Below are positions 20,131 to 32,800 of a stretch of DNA of 64,000 bases, in pieces. The notes beneath the pieces were generated by a model, which saw nothing but the letters and a program-made list of their open reading frames with translations, had not been told where the DNA came from and did not search any database. This stretch comes from Arthrinium phaeospermum (lineage: Eukaryota > Ascomycota > Sordariomycetes > Amphisphaeriales > Apiosporaceae): assembly GCA_006503535.1 (NCBI GenBank), contig QYRS01000001.1, positions 1,550,001 to 1,614,000 on the forward strand, read 5' to 3'. The translations under genes and the position numbers were made by a program. Numbering within the stretch: position 1 is the stretch's first letter; every line of letters begins with the position of its first letter.

Positions 20131-22353
20131 GTGGTGTAGTTCGTCAAGGCAAAGGAATGAATGGCTCTCTCTCCTACATATATGAAATGGGCGGCGTTTT
20201 CTTGTTCTGGAGGTACGTGGTGTCACAGGCGGCTGGCCAAGTGGGGTTCCTCGAGACGGAGGGGCAGTTTTGCAGCCCCAGCGGGCCTTTCTTATAATCG
20301 ACGTCAGAGACTGCAGTCCAGAGGGAGGGCAGGGCGGCCGCCTCTACTACGAATCAGGCAGTTCGTGATTTGTCAGGCCAATGGCGCAAGGCGAAAGCGG
20401 GAGGTTCGGCGTCCAAGCCACAAATCAGATCAATCGATTGAAGACCTGCCGGGGGTTTGATTACATGGGTGCAGCTTATTGCGCTTCTCAGCGCAGTAGC
20501 GCAGCGCGACACTGCTGGATGCTTCCAGTCGCTTGTTTCCCATCGATGTTCCCTTGAGAATCGCGAAACCCTGGAGCTGACGTGAGATGCTTTGAGAATC
20601 AAAATTCAGGCGCAACCAGCACGTTGCTAATGGTGATCGATCTCGCGTCAAACTCAAACCGTATCTTGGGGACCATTAGTCGCGCTGGTAATTGCCCGAG
20701 TTCAACAATGCCGCCCCTGGCCGAAAGGCGGGATGACGCCATTCAGAGGGGAAGCATTGTCTGCGATAAAGGACTGATCTTCGTGGCAAGGCAATGTCGG
20801 GGTGCTCGCGCCATCACGCCATGTGGCAGCAGCGGTGGCAGCTTATATCAAGAAAAGCAATATGCTACAAGAGATTCGTGCACGGCAATGTGCCGTACAA
20901 GTGCCGGCCGTCATCTGCCAGATGGTGTATCCTTATGTTATCATCAAAGATTCCGTGGTTTGATCTCTCATTTCACAACTTTGTAGGCAGGTAGGTTACG
21001 CGCTTCGAGGTAATATCATCAAGCCCGATCAGCAAGTCTTTCTGATTTTTTTTTTCCTGGGCGCAAATGTCTGCTGTGCGATCGAGCCACCAATACGGCA
21101 TTCCCAGCTAGATGGAAGCGTTAAGACCCTAGGGGTCCAACGGAAAGAGGGTGCAGATCGAATCCTTGTTTCATTCGTTTGCCTGCCACCTCCCGCCCAG
21201 ATACAGTATCACCGTCCAACAAGGAAGCACTGCCATAGATCCGGGTCGCTCTTCTCAATGCAATCAAGCGCTTCGTAGGCAACCCCAGATATTTGCACTT
21301 GCAGTCAGAAGGATTCGATGCAAGAGCTTTTTGCGACAAGTGCAGCCGAGGGCGATCGACGAAAAGGCCCAGACGTTCTTTGTCCTTTATCGATACGAAG
21401 GGCCGGGTTCTTGGGTCGCATCAATTAAAAGTTCAGAGGTACCAAGTAGCTGGCAATCCGACATGTGGCTTCAACTCTCGAGGTGCCCATTATCAGATTC
21501 GTCTTCCCTAATCTTCCCGTCAGAGAAAAAAAAAGTTCTTGAAGCCGACTTCGACTCCAAAATATCTGCTTTTAACCGATTACCAAGTAACCTGCGCCTT
21601 ACCGATACTTGTATGCTAACATTTATGTAAGTACGTTCCATGCCATTATACGACAAGACGCCAAACATTGCGGTGTGTCATGCTATCTTGCTTTTGCAAC
21701 CCACCTCACTCGTCAGCCTGCCTGCTCTCGTAACTGTTTGTGAACTGTTGGACCACTACTGTGGAACAATAGCCTCTGCCTGGCCAATTAGCAAACCTAG
21801 CTGCGATGAACTTGGCCTGATCGCCTTTGCGGAGTTCTATGACCAACAGCTGCACTATTCGCTGCTGGGCGCTCGTTTGGGTTTTATTTAGAGGCAGCAG
21901 CTGACTTGCCTTGCAGCTCTGACAACACATCAACCGCTGCATCCCTTGGTCGACCTCGAACCATTTTACCGAACGTCCAGCAACCGAGGAAAGAAATAAA
22001 GCACCAGGAAGTCCCATTCGGCTGAGCGCCCAGGGCTTTGCCGATCTCCCAGCAATTGTCGGCCCGCCCCACGATATCCTGAAAGAAGGGCGACGAGTTA
22101 CAGCGACGATATTCCGCGCCCCCGGGCACACTGCGCAGGACACGGCTTGGGCCTTGTATCATCACCAAAAAACTGGGATCTGAGACGAGACTAGACGGCC
22201 CCACGGCAGACGGTCCGCCGTCATCATCAGACTAAGCAGCGCCGCACCTCACCGGATTGCTCCCCTCCTCACATCTTTCTCAAAACCACCGAACCCCTCT
22301 ATTTATTTCCATTTGGGATTGTCCCCGCGAGGACATCCCGATCCCACGTCAAG
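20131..22353. other. Divergent intergenic region, no gene seen
   Basis: About 2.2 kb upstream of both glutaredoxin and the BAG gene. Short frames only, none recognisable. A T run lies near 21043 and an A run near 21524. Confidence 0.5.
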
Positions 22354-23550
22354 GTGGCTTCATCTCAGACAATCCTGGCATCATCTGGTGCCTTCCAGAA
22401 CCTGACCCAATTGTTGCCCCCGTCCTTAGCGACCTACGTCGACGCTACCATCAGTCAGTTTTCGGAAGCACTCGCCGGCTCCAACGAATATATCGCCGCT
22501 CAGGGCATATCACCTACTGTCCTATATTCTACCCTCGCCTGCGCCGCTTTGGCGATACCGATCGGCATGTCGCGACTCCCTGGTTGGCCGTTGGGCCGAG
22601 ATGGGCTTTCGCCTTTCGCTTCACAGAACACCGACGGCGTTCCTCGCGTCACCGAAGACGACTTCAGCTACATCACATCAGAAGACCTGGAGCACTCGCT
22701 CCGCTCGCCGCAGCGGGCCTACGACCCTCACGGCCGAAACCCACCGGCCAGTGCAGATATCGAGGATGATATACTTTTAATCAAGAACAAGGGCGTCACC
22801 TACCCCGTCCACTTCCCCGCCTACTCGATCGGAGATGGAAAGCTATATGTGCACGATGTTCGGGAGCGCGTTGCATGGCTCATGAAGATCAGCGAGCAGC
22901 GCAGCCATAGAATCAAGATGCTCTACAAGGGAAGGAATCTCAAGGTGGACCCCGGCCACCCTGTCCCCGTGCGGGAGTACGGCGTCAAGAACAATAGCGA
23001 GATTCTTGTCGTGCTTCCCGAGGGCAACGAGTCGGATGACGACTCCGACGACTCCTCCGAGGAAGTCGTTGTCACGGACCCCCGTGACGAACAGAAGCCC
23101 AGGAAATCCAAGAAGTCCAAGAAGGGCGGCAAGAAGAAGAAGAACAAGAGCCCCCGCGACAGCAATTTGGAAGTACCGAACTCGGCCGAGGCAGAGAGAA
23201 GATCGTCTGCCGACGGATCCAAGATCCCGAGCCGGGTATCCTCTCCGGCCGTGCCCGCGGGGCCTATGGAGAAGCTTGATTCCATCAACTCGCACTTCAG
23301 CACCAAGTTCCTGCCGCTGTGTGTTGAGTTCTCCGCCAACCCTCCCAGTGACCCCAAGAAGTGCATCGATGAGCACCGGAAACTCAGCGAAAGCATCATG
23401 CAGCAGGTGCTGCTGGAGTTGGATGGAGTGGACACGGGTGGTGATCCGGATGTTCGTGCCAGGAGGAAACAGCTGGTCAATCAGGTGCATGACGTACTAA
23501 AGGGTATTGATGACCACCTTCCAGAGGGCGCGGCGAAGTCCAACTGGTAA
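22354..23550 (+). CDS. Snl1-like BAG-domain Hsp70 nucleotide-exchange factor; apparent GTG start
   Basis: BAG proteins bind the Hsp70 ATPase domain and promote nucleotide release. Read from a GTG at 22354 the protein has 398 residues: an N-terminal segment (TILASSGAFQNLTQLLPPSL), a hydrophobic helix around residues 52-71 (VLYSTLACAALAIPIGM), a ubiquitin-like domain at about 133-215 (IKNKGVTYPVHF ... NSEILVVLPE), an acidic then Lys-rich linker (KKSKKGGKKKKNK), and a C-terminal BAG domain at about 305-390. The layout matches fungal Snl1, an ER/nuclear-envelope-anchored BAG protein. No ATG occurs in frame before Met72 (22567), which would drop the membrane helix. The GTG sits in a favourable context (A at -3, G at +4). 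An unseen upstream exon or a base error are alternatives. Confidence 0.85.
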   Translation: MASSQTILASSGAFQNLTQLLPPSLATYVDATISQFSEALAGSNEYIAAQGISPTVLYSTLACAALAIPIGMSRLPGWPLGRDGLSPFASQNTDGVPRVTEDDFSYITSEDLEHSLRSPQRAYDPHGRNPPASADIEDDILLIKNKGVTYPVHFPAYSIGDGKLYVHDVRERVAWLMKISEQRSHRIKMLYKGRNLKVDPGHPVPVREYGVKNNSEILVVLPEGNESDDDSDDSSEEVVVTDPRDEQKPRKSKKSKKGGKKKKNKSPRDSNLEVPNSAEAERRSSADGSKIPSRVSSPAVPAGPMEKLDSINSHFSTKFLPLCVEFSANPPSDPKKCIDEHRKLSESIMQQVLLELDGVDTGGDPDVRARRKQLVNQVHDVLKGIDDHLPEGAAKSNW

Positions 23551-24667
23551 GGCAGGTCAGGGCTGCAGGTGTATGTTATAGAATGTTGTATTACTGCGCC
23601 TGCGACCAGAACAGGACACTAGAAGGAGAGATATGAGAACCATTCCTCCTACCCGGCTACTTTGCGTTCATGTGACATGGGTCACGGCCTGGTGATATTG
23701 TTTGCTCATTACGATCTTCGTCCTCGATCAGGGCCTAGATGGACCATGTTTTTGGCGACTAAATGGAGAGGGGGCGGCAGTGCCAGCATGGGATGTGCCA
23801 CAATGTTTTATGTTGTACTGTACACTACAATAGTCCCCGCTTCAACTTTAGGTGGTGAGATCTGATCAGAATGCAATCTGACACCAATCTAAGATATTAA
23901 AGGGTACATGTATGAGATTATATAGCACACAAAGAATGGGTGTCCTCTAACTACTGCTGCAATACAACAAAAGCTATACGAATTGACAATTTGTGAATGG
24001 ATGGAATTGCTGAGTAAAGAACTGCAAGCAGATGCACAAATTGCAGTGTACAAACCTCCATCCATTACTACGAAGTCGCTTTGTATGTGCATCGATATAG
24101 TGACCGACAGGGCTATGAGAAGAACTACCGTCCTTGATGGTCGTAGTCGCAGGTGCAATGTAGATCCATGGAATCATTGTCAATTGAATTGATGACTGAT
24201 CTGCCCCACCTCCCACCTTCCATTGTTCTTGCTGGTGGCTTATCAATCGCTCTGTCTCTTATCGCCTTATCGCGCTGCACACACTTCTTGCACTGTCGGC
24301 GCAAAGCCTGTAGGTCAAAAACCCTAGAGTGTGGCATTGTGTGGCCTGGGACCGCGATCCAGCCCCACCAACCCCCAACCGGCTTAGCTCATCTTTGCCT
24401 GCGCACTTGCCCCAGCCTGCCAACAGGACCGCTCCAAAAATTCTACGCACATTTGATATTGTCTAGTTGCGACCATCAACAAATCACTTCTCCAAGGTGA
24501 ACATTACGGCAACCACATCGCCCAGCGAGGAATAACACTTCCCGGCTCTCAAGGTAAGACACAGGCTTCTGGAAAGGATCACTATCTTTCTACGAAGTGT
24601 GCACTGCGAGCAGATTCCTCTTTTCTTTCTATTCTTTCCATAAATCCCACATACCCGATCGGAAAAG
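23551..24667. other. Intergenic, no gene seen
   Basis: About 1.1 kb. It includes the promoter and CT-rich leader of the ribosomal protein gene at its right end, and otherwise only short, unconvincing frames. Confidence 0.5.
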
Positions 24668-25803
24668 ATGTCGTCCTTCGAGTCTGTCGTAAGTTACCTC
24701 TCCCCTATCAATCCCTCTACGCTTGGCCTCTATGTCGCGATCGGGCCTGCAATGCGAAGACTGCAATCGACACGAATTGGATGGGAACACGGATGCGAGA
24801 CGGGTCGGGGCTGGATATCGACCGCGCCACACAATTATCGAATCACGACGAAAAATCACGGAGCAAGAGGAGGATGATCGCGATACGGGGCCAAGCAGAT
24901 GAACACCTGGGCGAGACAGGATAGTCCACTGACATGCTTTACTTTTACAGGTCGTCATTGATGGCAAGGGCCATCTCCTTGGCCGTCTGGCCTCGATTGT
25001 CGCCAAGCAGCTTCTGAGCGGTCAGAAGATTGTTGTCGTCCGCTGCGAGGCCCTCAACATCTCCGGAGAGTTCTTCCGCGCCAAGCGTACGTCTATCAGC
25101 CTTCCCAACCATCCTCTGATGGCCCCCCTCGATTGGCCGCGGGTCATGCGTAGTTGGTGTATGGAGGAGATACACACTTTGCTACGATCACGGCCAATGG
25201 CACACAGTCTGTCGAGTGGAGGGACATCTACGAATTGAACACAAGTTCTTGAAACTGACCCAAATCCTGCTACAGTCAAGTACGCCGCCTACCTCCGCAA
25301 GATGACGCGATACAACCCTACCCGTGGTGGTCCCTTCCACTTCCGCGCCCCGTCTCGTATCTTCTACAAGGCCGTCCGTGGCATGATTCCCCACAAGACC
25401 GCCCGCGGTGCCGCCGCCCTCCAGAGACTCAAGGTCTTCGAGGGTGTCCCTCCTCCCTACGACCTCCAGAAGAAGATGGTCGTTCCCCAGGCTCTGCGTG
25501 TCCTGCGCCTGCAGCCCGGCCGCAAGTACTGCCTTGTCGGTCGTCTCAGCCACGAGAACGGCTGGAAGTACAAGGACGTTGTTGAGAGGTATGTTGTTCT
25601 ACCGGTGGCTTTCGGGCTACCCTCTTGCTACGAGGGACATTTAACTGACTTTGGTGATACACAGACTCGAGGAGCGCCGCAAGGCCAAGTCCGCCGCTTA
25701 CTACGAGCGCAAGAAGCTTGCCCAGCGTCAACTGACCGAGGCCAAGAAGAACGCCAAGGTCGACAACAAGACTGCCGAGGCTCTCACGAACTTCGGTTAC
25801 TAA
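24668..25803 (+). CDS. rpl16: Cytosolic 60S ribosomal protein uL13 (yeast L16, metazoan L13a)
   Basis: Structural protein of the large ribosomal subunit. Exons 24668-24688, 24951-25086, 25276-25588 and 25665-25803 give 202 aa, normal for the family. Exon 1 encodes only MSSFESV, as often seen in ribosomal protein genes. Family blocks: [84 protein letters not shown], and the basic helical tail [18 protein letters not shown]. All splice sites are canonical (GTAAGT, GTACGT, GTATGT; CAG acceptors). Intron 1 is long (262 nt). Confidence 0.97.
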
Positions 25804-27240
25804 TTTCTCGTTGTCTGACAACTTGTTTGTTCTTCGTACTTCTTGCATTTTCGGGGGGTAAGGGCAATATCCACAAATCACACATCACCAAAACGAGAGT
25901 CACCTTCGCAAACTAGATCTGGCGTGAAGGGCATGGGAAAGACATTCATCGACATCTTTTACCTCTTTGTCAGCAACACCCCTTGGGGGCCTCCACGGTT
26001 CCCCGGGGTGGATAACAGACAAAAGAGCCTGGTTCACATCGACAGGGGTTGGGGATTGGGTTCACCGGCTTCAGGAGAAAAGGACCTGTGTTCATTGTCA
26101 ATTCGTCGTCTAGGAAGTCTAGGATTCCGAAATGTGAAATGAACCAAAAAACTTGAACGAAAGCTAGCTGCACAGGGGTTTTGTGTGTCTTGGGTCAATG
26201 CATGTGATGGTAACGACGGTATCGGCGTACTTTGGTTTGGCGAAAATAGAGAGAACAGCAGTAACACCCTTCCCAATTCACTTGCAGTTCCATGTGATGT
26301 CGTCCCGAGTGATGCCATTCGTGAGCTCCAAGTTGTCTGCTGCCCGCCAATTCTTTCCAAGCTTCGGTCGACTATACTGCATCTGCCAAATGCATTTATA
26401 TGTCCAGGCTACCTTACAAGTAACGCATCGTTATGTGCCTCTGCCAGAGTGCCTCTAGGTATGAAGTAGCTGAGGTCTGCTCTCATCAAAGCATGCGGTT
26501 CATTGAAGGGCTGGGAACGAGAGACATGGCCTCATCCCATCCTGTCTTCTTCCTTCTCCTCTTCATTACTTTATCCCATTCAGTCTCAATTTGGGGGTGA
26601 ACTGTTTTCACACGGATTGCCACGTAGAGGTGATGCTCTTGGGTCAAAAAGGAGGGTGTGACTTGAGGTTGAGTTGGTGGGTGGTTCCCCGCCCCCACAC
26701 AGACGCACACAAACAAGATTCAATATCGCCTTTCCCTTGGCCTACCAAAGTAGTGAGTTAGAATGGGATCAGACCCAAGGCAATTGAGATAGACAGTTAA
26801 AAGCCGCTTTGTATTAGTAGTCTGTTACGTACTTGGTCAAGAGCCAATGTGTTACCTCAATTGAACCGAGTATTTCGGGTGGAATTATCCAACGTTTTCG
26901 TAGGCTCTCTCGCAACATGACTAATGGAAACTGAATGTATTGGATAATCATGGACGGATTCTTGAAGCCAAGGGCTCTTGTTAAATCCACGTGGCAATCG
27001 CTTCATCGTCCCGCAAGCGTCTCCTCCCGGTGGTCAATGGGCTGGACACGCCTGGCCATCGAGAGGTCTGACAATCAGCGACGACTGTTCTCGAGATATG
27101 GATTTAGTCTTGCCTGCTTGGCCAATGAAACTTCTAGATTATAACTCTCATCATATGCAATGCCGGCCTCAACTTTTGTACTCACGACAGGTGATGCACC
27201 TTCGTACCATGTAGTGTCCCGAGATCACCAAGCCGTAACA

Positions 27241-27273
27241 GGCAGAGAGTCCAGGCAGAGAGTCCAGGCAGAG
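27241..27273. repeat. 13-bp tandem repeat, 2.5 copies
   Basis: Unit GGCAGAGAGTCCA at 27241 and 27254, plus a 7-bp partial. Confidence 0.85.
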
Positions 27274-28800
27274 CGTCGTTTATCTAGTGGTGGTCTTTAA
27301 GTGAGTAAAACTCAAGTTTCTATAAGATAACACTCACAAGCTCAGTATCTACTGCGTGCTTTCTTCGGGCGGAAGCCGTAACCGCGTTTCTCCTGATAGC
27401 ACTCACAGCAAGCAGTCTTTCAACGTTACGAGATCTCAGAGTGATATGGGACAATGTATCCGATTGGATAGGTACCACGGCCGTCGCCACGCGTAACAGC
27501 TGGCGATACGCGTTTGCTGGCTGATAGTGACGCTTGTCCGTAATCTCATCCTTCGAGATGCTCAAGCAAAGAGAATCAGGTTGAGTTGAAGCCCGGGCCC
27601 CATTACTCACCTGAACTTCACATGCGAGTAATTCTCGGGAACAAGCCAAACTATCTTAAAGAGAGAGTGGTCTCTTACATCGAAGGGAAGCGCTGGCTCC
27701 TACATTGGATAATAGTGAAGGGCCTGGGTTGATATCAAACCAATAGTAAGTTTGGCACAAAAAAGAATGCAAGGCGGTTGCATCTTGAGCACGTAGAAAG
27801 AGAATTGGAACTACGCGGTCTCTGCTACTCATAGGCAATCGTAGCCTAAGTACGATGGTATAAAAACGCTATCATGCTGATGTAGCTGCAGTTTCAGAGA
27901 AAACAAGTGTGCCTTTGAGTTCGGTCATATTTGGAAGTCTTCGTTGCACAGCTGAAAGGCAGTGGCATAGAGATGCAGCTAATACAATGACTGTACCCAA
28001 AACCCCCACTGTCTCACAGAACTCCTACATGCCTTATAGGGCCGTTGCTCTTGCTCTTTTCCTTTCTCGCGAATATGAGATTCACTATGATGCATGACAT
28101 CTATCAGAGCTCTTTTGGTATTACCTGCCGACTTTCTCCCTCGCATATTACTCAGGCTCATTTTTTTTTCGTATCTCGGAGCCCAGCTCTTCATCTTCCA
28201 TAGGAATTGAACAGTATCTTGATCGATAATCGCTGCTCTTTGTCGCTGTCCTTGTACGTTTTGGCAGACTCGGACTCTAGAGTTGGGATAACATGGGTGC
28301 GGGTACCAATGGAATTAGACATGTCTTTAATGCCCAAATTTAAGCATACTCTACGGCCCATGTAGACCATGATGAATGCAGAACTATACGGATAAGTACC
28401 CATGTTCGACCAGATCGTTCAGCTCAATGCCTCCCATGCATACACTTCTCTTTCCCCTAAAGTGTTGAGGGGCAATGGGATGACCCATGCCTCTATACGA
28501 CCCGTTGGCCTACAGTCCTCTTCAATGGGATACCCCCCAAGGTAGGACCGAGGTATAGATAGGCGTATCATATCAGAGTAGCTTGAACTTGATATATCGT
28601 TCAAGTGTCCCACACAGAGCGAGCGGAGCCTTATGACCCACAGCCTGCCTTGATGGGGTCGCACACTTCCCATCTCTGTAGAGATCTCCAGCTATCCGGC
28701 TGCTCAGGAAGCATTCCGGGCTGTGCAGCGAACCAGACCCTCCCTGTCAACAAAGGCTTCTTCCGTCACAACACCGGGGAGGCGGAAAGATCTTCGAGAT

Positions 28801-28824
28801 AGATAGGAAAAAGAAAAAAGAAAA
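28801..28824 (-). terminator. Pol III terminator of the 5S gene
   Basis: On the minus strand, T tracts of five or more, interrupted by single C or CC, follow immediately after the 5S 3' end. Confidence 0.75.
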
Positions 28825-28943
28825 ACATACAACACCGAGGATTCCCAGGTCGTCACCGACCCTAGTACTAATTCGGCTCTCTGCTGCTTATATATGGGAG
28901 AGCGGACGGGATCCCTAGTATTCAGCAGGATATGGTCGTATGT
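28825..28943 (-). rRNA. 5S ribosomal RNA
   Basis: The minus-strand transcript begins ACATACGACCATA and ends GTTGTATGT, giving 119 nt with ends that pair as helix I. It contains the conserved internal block GATCCCGTCCGCTCTCCC and a TAGTACTAGGGTCGGTGACG region matching the A-box/C-box of the internal control region. T runs directly after the 3' end (28824 downward) are a pol III terminator. A TATA element lies about 27-33 nt upstream (28970-28976), as in Neurospora 5S genes. In Pezizomycotina 5S genes are dispersed rather than in the rDNA repeat, so a single copy here is normal. Confidence 0.93.
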
Positions 28944-29362
28944 GAAAGGAATAGCTGTTTTGGGGGACTATATTCTGTGCAGTCAGTCCAAGTCCGGCTC
29001 TGCGCATCTCATTGGAAGTCCCGCTTTACTTTTGTCTCAGCTATTTCACTGTCACATACTAGTCACCGAGACGCATATGCTTTTCAGAGCATACTGAGCA
29101 TATCCCAGCAGTATATCCCGCAAATTTTCTATTTTTGAAAGAGTGACTGAGTATCTCGTCTACAGGTAGACAGATACGTTGGTAAGAACCCCCCAAGACA
29201 AAGTGTAAAACGAAGACAAGAAGTGTGCTAGCATATTAGGAAACGGCTTGTGGCCACCAAGTCTTTCCCAAATGCCCCATGAACTGAAACCAACCCTCCT
29301 GCGAGCTCACGACGTGAGGAGAGGCGAGCAGCGAGAAGGGATGATGGCATGCTCCTCGGCAC
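28944..29362. other. Intergenic, nothing seen beyond the 5S promoter
   Basis: Holds the 5S upstream TATA and the 3' flank of the small secreted protein gene. Confidence 0.4.
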
Positions 29363-29688
29363 CTAGACCCACACGCATCCGCTGCCCTGCTGGCCACAGA
29401 CCATCTGAAATACAAGCTATGAGTTAGTGACTGTCTTTATATTTGTGTCGAAGAGGAGGTACTCACGGCGGTGTTGGGGTTGCCGCCTCCGGGGCAGGAC
29501 CAGAGGTCGCAGGTCTCGACCTGGCCTTGGCAGCGGCAGTTGGTCTGGCCGACGACGTGGCCGCCGTTGCAGGCGGGCAGGTTGGCCTCACAGCGCGCCT
29601 TGACGGCTTGCTCGCCGGCCGCCTGGTTGGGCATGGCGAGGGCGCCGGCGGCGAGGAAGGCGATGACGGAGACGGTGGTGAACTGCAT
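29363..29688 (-). CDS. Small secreted eight-cysteine protein
   Basis: Exons 29688-29467 and 29404-29363 (donor GTGAGT, acceptor TTTCAG) give 87 aa. A clean signal peptide (MQFTTVSVIAFLAAGALAMP) leaves a mature chain of about 67 residues with exactly eight cysteines: RC, AC, CRC (two), TC, SC, VC, GC. The last two lie in the short second exon (MVCGQQGSGCVWV), so splicing is needed to complete the pairing. Such proteins include fungal effectors, antimicrobial peptides and surface proteins; no family recognised. A TATA box lies at 29825-29832. Gene-poor surroundings to the right. Confidence 0.82.
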
Positions 29689-29824
29689 CTTGAATAGAAG
29701 TGTGAAGATACTGGGTTTGATTGGAAAAGTTGAGGAGTTGAGTGGTTTGGTGTTTGGTGAGTTGAGTGAGTCTGGTGAGTTGATGATGATGGATGAGAAG
29801 AAAAACATTTGTCCATCGCCAGGC

Positions 29825-29832
29825 TTTATATA
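29825..29832 (-). promoter_or_regulatory. TATA box of the small secreted protein gene
   Basis: TATATAAA on the minus strand, 137-144 bp upstream of the ATG at 29688. Confidence 0.55.
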
Positions 29833-32800
29833 CTTGAACTTTCCGGTCTGGATGCCTTCTGTCCATCTCAGGCCTCGCTATCATTACATCCATCCTCCTC
29901 CAGGTGACGCTGCACATCGGCAAGAATAAGCATCGCCCCCAGCCCCTTTTCCCCTGCCATACACCACCACCACCATCAGCAGCATCATCGCCGCCCTCAT
30001 CTTTTGCAGCTTCTTGATCCTCATAGGAGGACGAGACGTCCTGCGTCATCCGGAAGTTGAAGTTCGCGGAGCTAAGACCAAGCCTCACGGCTTTAGTTTG
30101 AGCCACCTTGCAAACAGACTCCTTTTATTGGTTGCTCCAAACGCAGCTGTGCTGCGCAAATGGCTTGCTGCCCAAATTAGACCCGGCAATGTAGGGCTGG
30201 TCGTATGCAGGACCATGAGCTTACTCTGTCGTCAAAGGCCATCCCGCCGTTGGTTATGGCCATGATGTCTAAGTGGTGTGTATTCGTATATGCCTATCTA
30301 AACCTTCCAGCGGAGCAATACACTAGACTTTCCCAAGTCCTCCAGGGGCCAGACTCAAGATACAAAAGTACCGAGCGGCAGAGGAAACGCAGGAAGACCG
30401 AAGAGAGTGGACGATAATCCACAGAAGCTGGTGATGCTGGTGCTGTCAACAGTCATGATGGAGGTATACCGACCACCAGCTCGTTTGTGCAACGAATCGC
30501 GGTTATGGAGTAGACGGGCAGCGCAGCGGTTTGTCGTCTCAATCTATTCTATGACGCGCACTTGCATCCGGCGCTGATGGATGAGAAGGGGAGTTTTCTG
30601 ATGTCAGCTCACTATATTCCACCGTCCAACGATGTGCTGGTATGCAGGATCCCGAATAGTGGCAATCCCATCTAGGCAGCCAGATATCGACAAGGGAAAA
30701 GGTTGCCTGCCTGGTAGGAGCAATACTTGCGAATCGAAGCAGGTCGTTGGCTCTTACAGCATACAGCCAGAAGTATCTGGCGCAAACCGCTTTGGCTTCT
30801 GATTGGTCGCACGGCTCGAAGCCGGATTATATAGCTGTGCTTACTTTAGGTACCGACCAGTCATCATGAGTAGAGAAATGTTGCAATAGTGACACTCCCC
30901 TTCATCATCGCTCATCTATCTCACCTCCATATTCCCGCTTCGTGTAACCGGATGGGACGGTAATCCGGTGTCCCGTACATTGTGTTCCAACGTCAGCCTC
31001 TGCCTCGATGCTTTCAAAATAAGCAAGATATGATAGGCTAGTTATGCATGATTTGTGAGACTAAAATGAAGTGACGGGGGTCAATAGGACTTCAAGCAAA
31101 TGAGTTTGACGGCCCAAAAGCACTATTCGTATATGCCGTCTTTTTGGTCGTAACAACGACCAATCGGACAGAATAGGGGTTTTGGGCGCAATCCGGCCTT
31201 GAGAATTCGCCAATGAGCCACCAACTCCGCCACCACTATACTATAGGGTTCCAAAGAATTCAAAATTGAGAGTCCTTGAATGTTCTTTTTCGCTTCACCT
31301 CCCCATGCCAGTCGCCCTATTTTGCCGATGAAGATCTGCAGTCAGGAAACCAACCGATCGCAGTCACATATTTCGAGAAGGATCGCTTTACTGCAGGATT
31401 TGACGGCGGTCATAAGCCGTAGCATTTTGGTGCGCATCACAAGCGAGTCGCCTAACAGCCCCTTCAAGAGTATTGAGGAAGGCACATCCGGATCTGAGTC
31501 TCCCAAGATGGCAGTTGCCACAGAACGAGCAGACTACCTCGTAGATGGAAGCTGACCGAAGTAACCGACACCCCAGGCTCGAAGTGGCACTTTGATACTT
31601 CCTCGATTCCTCGATCTCGTCCCTATTCACTGTCACTCGCTCATCCAGGGAACTATACCTTGACCATACTTTGTTGCCTCACAAAGAATATATGTGATAC
31701 CTAGTCCACGCCAGTCAATGTCGGCATGCATCTATCAGCGTCGTGGTCGAGCACGTCTAGCGAGAACCGAGCCTCGAGCCACTGGACGCTGGGCACAGCC
31801 AGGTTGCGATAATGGCAGACAAGCCTTTGTGCTGATCCCATCACGCCAGTGCTATTCCAGGTCCTTCAACGACCATGCACGCACATCACTGCCCTTGGGA
31901 CAGGGACTTGTGAGCCGAACATCCCTCTCCAACAACTTCACCGCAGGCCTACGTTTGTTGAGCGAAGATCGATGCCCAGCCGTCAACTCCCTATCGGAAC
32001 CGAAGTCACACCATGCAACATGTGCCCCCTGGGCATGCCACGTCTAGGAAGTGGGGATGGCCCAACGTCGCGATGACCGTGGTGCACAGTGAGCTTGCTG
32101 TTAGTTGTTGGACAGTCAGTAAATGTCATCAAACGGTGTTCTTTACTTCCGTTCACGACGGTAACCATCTGTATGGAGATAGGGGGCCCGATACGGCTAT
32201 GTTGACTTCTGCCGGGAAGCTGAGCGTCCAGGCAACGTTGGATACTGCGTTGTCTGAGAAAATGATGTTCAAACGATGGATCTCCCTCTTCTCCTTTCTT
32301 CCTTTCCGTCGCGCACTAGTGATGGCCATGTCACATTACAATCAAACCTTCCAGAACAATGCATGAACTATGTCCTTGCATATACGGTAGCCTAATACCA
32401 GACATCTGCGACAGACCCAGGATTGACAGGCCAGCGACAGTCAGTTGTGTAGGGGGGTTGTGCTGAATACTCGGGGGCCGCCGTAATGAGGAGTGGTTGA
32501 GATCAGCAGTCTCGGAATCAACACTAACGCTGACCGATTTTGACTCTGATATCGCTTTCCCGGGGTTAGGGGTCGACCAGTCGATACGGTTTACCGGGTA
32601 GGCCGTCGAGCCATGGCAGCCAACGACACCGTGACAGCGGACGATGCTGGATCCCGGCAACCCTATACTGGCCGGGCTGAAACCCGCTATATCAACAACC
32701 CGGGCACGTGGTAAAGTGACTTCATCTCGCATCGGCATCACCCACATGGCCTCATCTCAAAAAGAAACCCCCAGCCACCCCCGCAAGTCGCAGACAGCTC

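Larger units (their letters stand above)
25804..28824. other. Intergenic, about 3 kb, no gene seen
   Basis: No recognisable coding sequence on either strand. The left end holds the uL13 3' UTR. A 13-bp repeat lies at 27241-27273, and the A-rich stretch at the right end is the 5S terminator on the opposite strand. Confidence 0.45.

Noticed and set aside
24689..24950. Possible box C/D snoRNA in uL13 intron 1
   Set aside because: A D-box-like CTGA is present but the only C-box-like sequence is a poor match and no terminal stem was found.
32331..32747. 138-codon minus-strand frame in gene-poor region I
   Set aside because: No motif, no splice or promoter context, composition typical of chance frames.
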